The position numbers and the translations under genes are program-made. DNA of 7,508 nt, from assembly GCA_023416855.1 (NCBI GenBank), contig JAEZGU010000190.1, forward strand, positions 1 to 7,508. The letters are read 5' to 3'. Positions 6,924-7,508 of this stretch are shown piece after piece. Positions within the stretch are counted from its first letter, which is position 1; every line of letters begins with the position of its first letter. The notes under the pieces were generated by a model that saw only the letters and a list, made by a program, of their open reading frames with translations, was not told the origin of the DNA and made no database searches. Source of the stretch: Bacillota bacterium (GTDB lineage: Bacteria; Bacillota; Clostridia; Tissierellales; Sedimentibacteraceae).

Positions 6924-6952
6924 AGAGATTCTTCTTCTTTTGAAGAATCTCT
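6924..6952 (+). terminator. Perfect 11-bp stem-loop between binding protein and permease (possible attenuating terminator or mRNA-stabilising hairpin)
   Basis: AGAGATTCTTC (6924-6934) and GAAGAATCTCT (6942-6952) are exact inverted repeats around a 7-base, pyrimidine-rich loop. The hairpin begins 12 bases after the binding-protein stop. It is not followed by a run of T on the + strand (next bases AAATGTTAAAT), so it does not look like a strong intrinsic terminator. A hairpin here could protect the 3' end of the upstream message or cause partial termination, so that more binding protein than permease is made. It may also simply stand in for a weak terminator. The structure is certain; the role is inferred. 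Confidence 0.5.
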
Positions 6953-6965
6953 AAATGTTAAATAA

Positions 6966-6970
6966 AGAGG
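6966..6970 (+). promoter_or_regulatory. Ribosome binding site of the permease gene
   Basis: AGAGG lies 11 bases upstream of the ATG at 6982, a slightly long spacing. No closer purine-rich site exists. The next in-frame ATG (7075) lies after the first membrane helix and has no good site, so 6982 is preferred. Confidence 0.5.
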
Positions 6971-6981
6971 TAGAAATTAGC

Positions 6982-7508
6982 ATGACTAACTGCAACAAAA
7001 AAAAAGACAAAATAAAAAAAAGTGCAATTCTGATTGCTTGTATATGTTTTGCAATTGCGGGATTTTTTATAAGTATGGGCAATGGTGCTGTAAAAATATC
7101 AACTGTTGAAATTATACGTGCTATATTTTTTGAACAAGAAACAGTGAATTACCAGATAATTTGGAACGTAAGACTTCCGAGGACAATAACAGCATCATTA
7201 GTAGGAACTTGTCTTGCATTATCGGGGTGTATACTTCAGGGGGTAATGCGAAATCCGTTAGCTAGTCCTAACATAATAGGGGTTTCCTCTGGGGCAGGTC
7301 TTTTGACTTTAGTAATATTAATTATATTTCCGGATTATTATTATCTTGCTCCTATGGGTGCATTTGTGGGAGCTCTTTTAGCTACATTGTTTATTTACTT
7401 CTTAGCATGGAAAGAAGGGGTTGCAACAAATAGGCTTATTTTGGCAGGTGTGGCAGTTTCATCTCTTTTAGGGGCAGGGAATAATGCAATAATGACTTTT
7501 TATCCTGA
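6982..7508 (+). CDS. FecCD/BtuC-family ABC importer permease, N-terminal 175 residues (3' end outside window)
   Basis: An open frame starts at ATG 6982 and continues past the right edge. A cytoplasmic Lys-rich N-terminus (MTNCNKKKDKIKK) is followed by a first membrane helix (about 14-32). Then comes the family hallmark: RLPRTITASLVGTCLALSGC (from R64), LQGVMRNPLASPNIIGVSSGAG (R90-N91-P92-L93), and further hydrophobic helices at about 101-115 and 120-138, with NRLILAGVAVSSL near the end. Complete members have about 330-350 residues and ten helices per subunit, and work as homodimers with an ATPase subunit and a binding protein, moving vitamin B12, heme or ferric siderophores across the membrane. 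The partner binding protein is encoded just upstream; the ATPase gene is expected to the right. The first 40 bases contain runs of nine and eight A. The ligand is not determinable; corrinoid uptake is a reasonable guess from context. Confidence 0.93.
   Translation, partial: MTNCNKKKDKIKKSAILIACICFAIAGFFISMGNGAVKISTVEIIRAIFFEQETVNYQIIWNVRLPRTITASLVGTCLALSGCILQGVMRNPLASPNIIGVSSGAGLLTLVILIIFPDYYYLAPMGAFVGALLATLFIYFLAWKEGVATNRLILAGVAVSSLLGAGNNAIMTFYP

Noticed and set aside
1..7508. Search for a cobalamin riboswitch or internal promoter
   Set aside because: The largest intergenic gap is 70 bases (6912-6981) and holds only the hairpin and a ribosome binding site. This is too short for a B12 riboswitch, and no B12-box-like conserved stretch was noticed by eye; control is presumably upstream of the window.
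1..7508. Search for mobile elements, CRISPR repeats, tRNA or rRNA genes
   Set aside because: No regularly spaced repeats, transposase-like frames, terminal inverted repeats or tRNA-like cloverleafs were seen; the window is almost entirely coding in one direction with uniform composition.

Overview
The window is an AT-rich, single-strand, tightly packed operon segment. It carries most of the anaerobic (early cobalt insertion, cbi-type) pathway for building the corrin ring of cobalamin, followed by the start of an ABC importer of the FecCD/BtuC class. Low GC, strong AGGAGG-type ribosome binding sites, a lipoprotein solute-binding protein and a fused CbiE-CbiT protein together suggest an anaerobic Firmicute, most likely a Clostridia-type organism. 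This is inferred from composition and gene content; no species can be named from the sequence alone.

Layout, all on the + strand: the tail of a gene that looks like cbiJ (to 110); cbiET, a fused C5-methyltransferase and C15-methyltransferase/decarboxylase (107-1327); cbiA, cobyrinate a,c-diamide synthase with a GTG start (1324-2688); cbiG, cobalt-precorrin-5A hydrolase (2700-3731); cbiC, cobalt-precorrin-8 methylmutase (3762-4391); cbiL, cobalt-precorrin-2 C20-methyltransferase (4419-5120); cbiH, cobalt-precorrin-3B C17-methyltransferase (best start 5117, to 5839); a lipoprotein solute-binding protein (5850-6911); a perfect 11-bp hairpin (6924-6952); and the first 175 codons of a FecCD/BtuC-type permease that runs off the right edge (6982 onward). 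Three junctions are 4-base stop/start overlaps (ATGA, GTGA, ATGA). The other gaps are 10-70 bases, so there is no stretch over 300 bases without a gene.

In pathway order the products would act as CbiL (C20 methylation), CbiH (C17 methylation and ring contraction), then CbiF (not here), CbiG (lactone opening), CbiD (not here), CbiJ (reduction), CbiT and CbiE (C15 and C5 methylation, decarboxylation), CbiC (methyl shift) and CbiA (a,c-amidation) to give cob(II)yrinate a,c-diamide. The importer genes directly behind the pathway genes suggest that uptake of a corrinoid or metal chelate is coordinated with synthesis. No promoter or cobalamin riboswitch is visible inside the window; the control region is presumably upstream.

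This is a recognisable metabolic operon rather than a new kind of system. The points worth a second look are the altered glycine-rich loops in CbiL and CbiE, the hairpin without a T-tract between binding protein and permease, the unknown substrate of the importer, and the absence of cbiF and cbiD from this segment.
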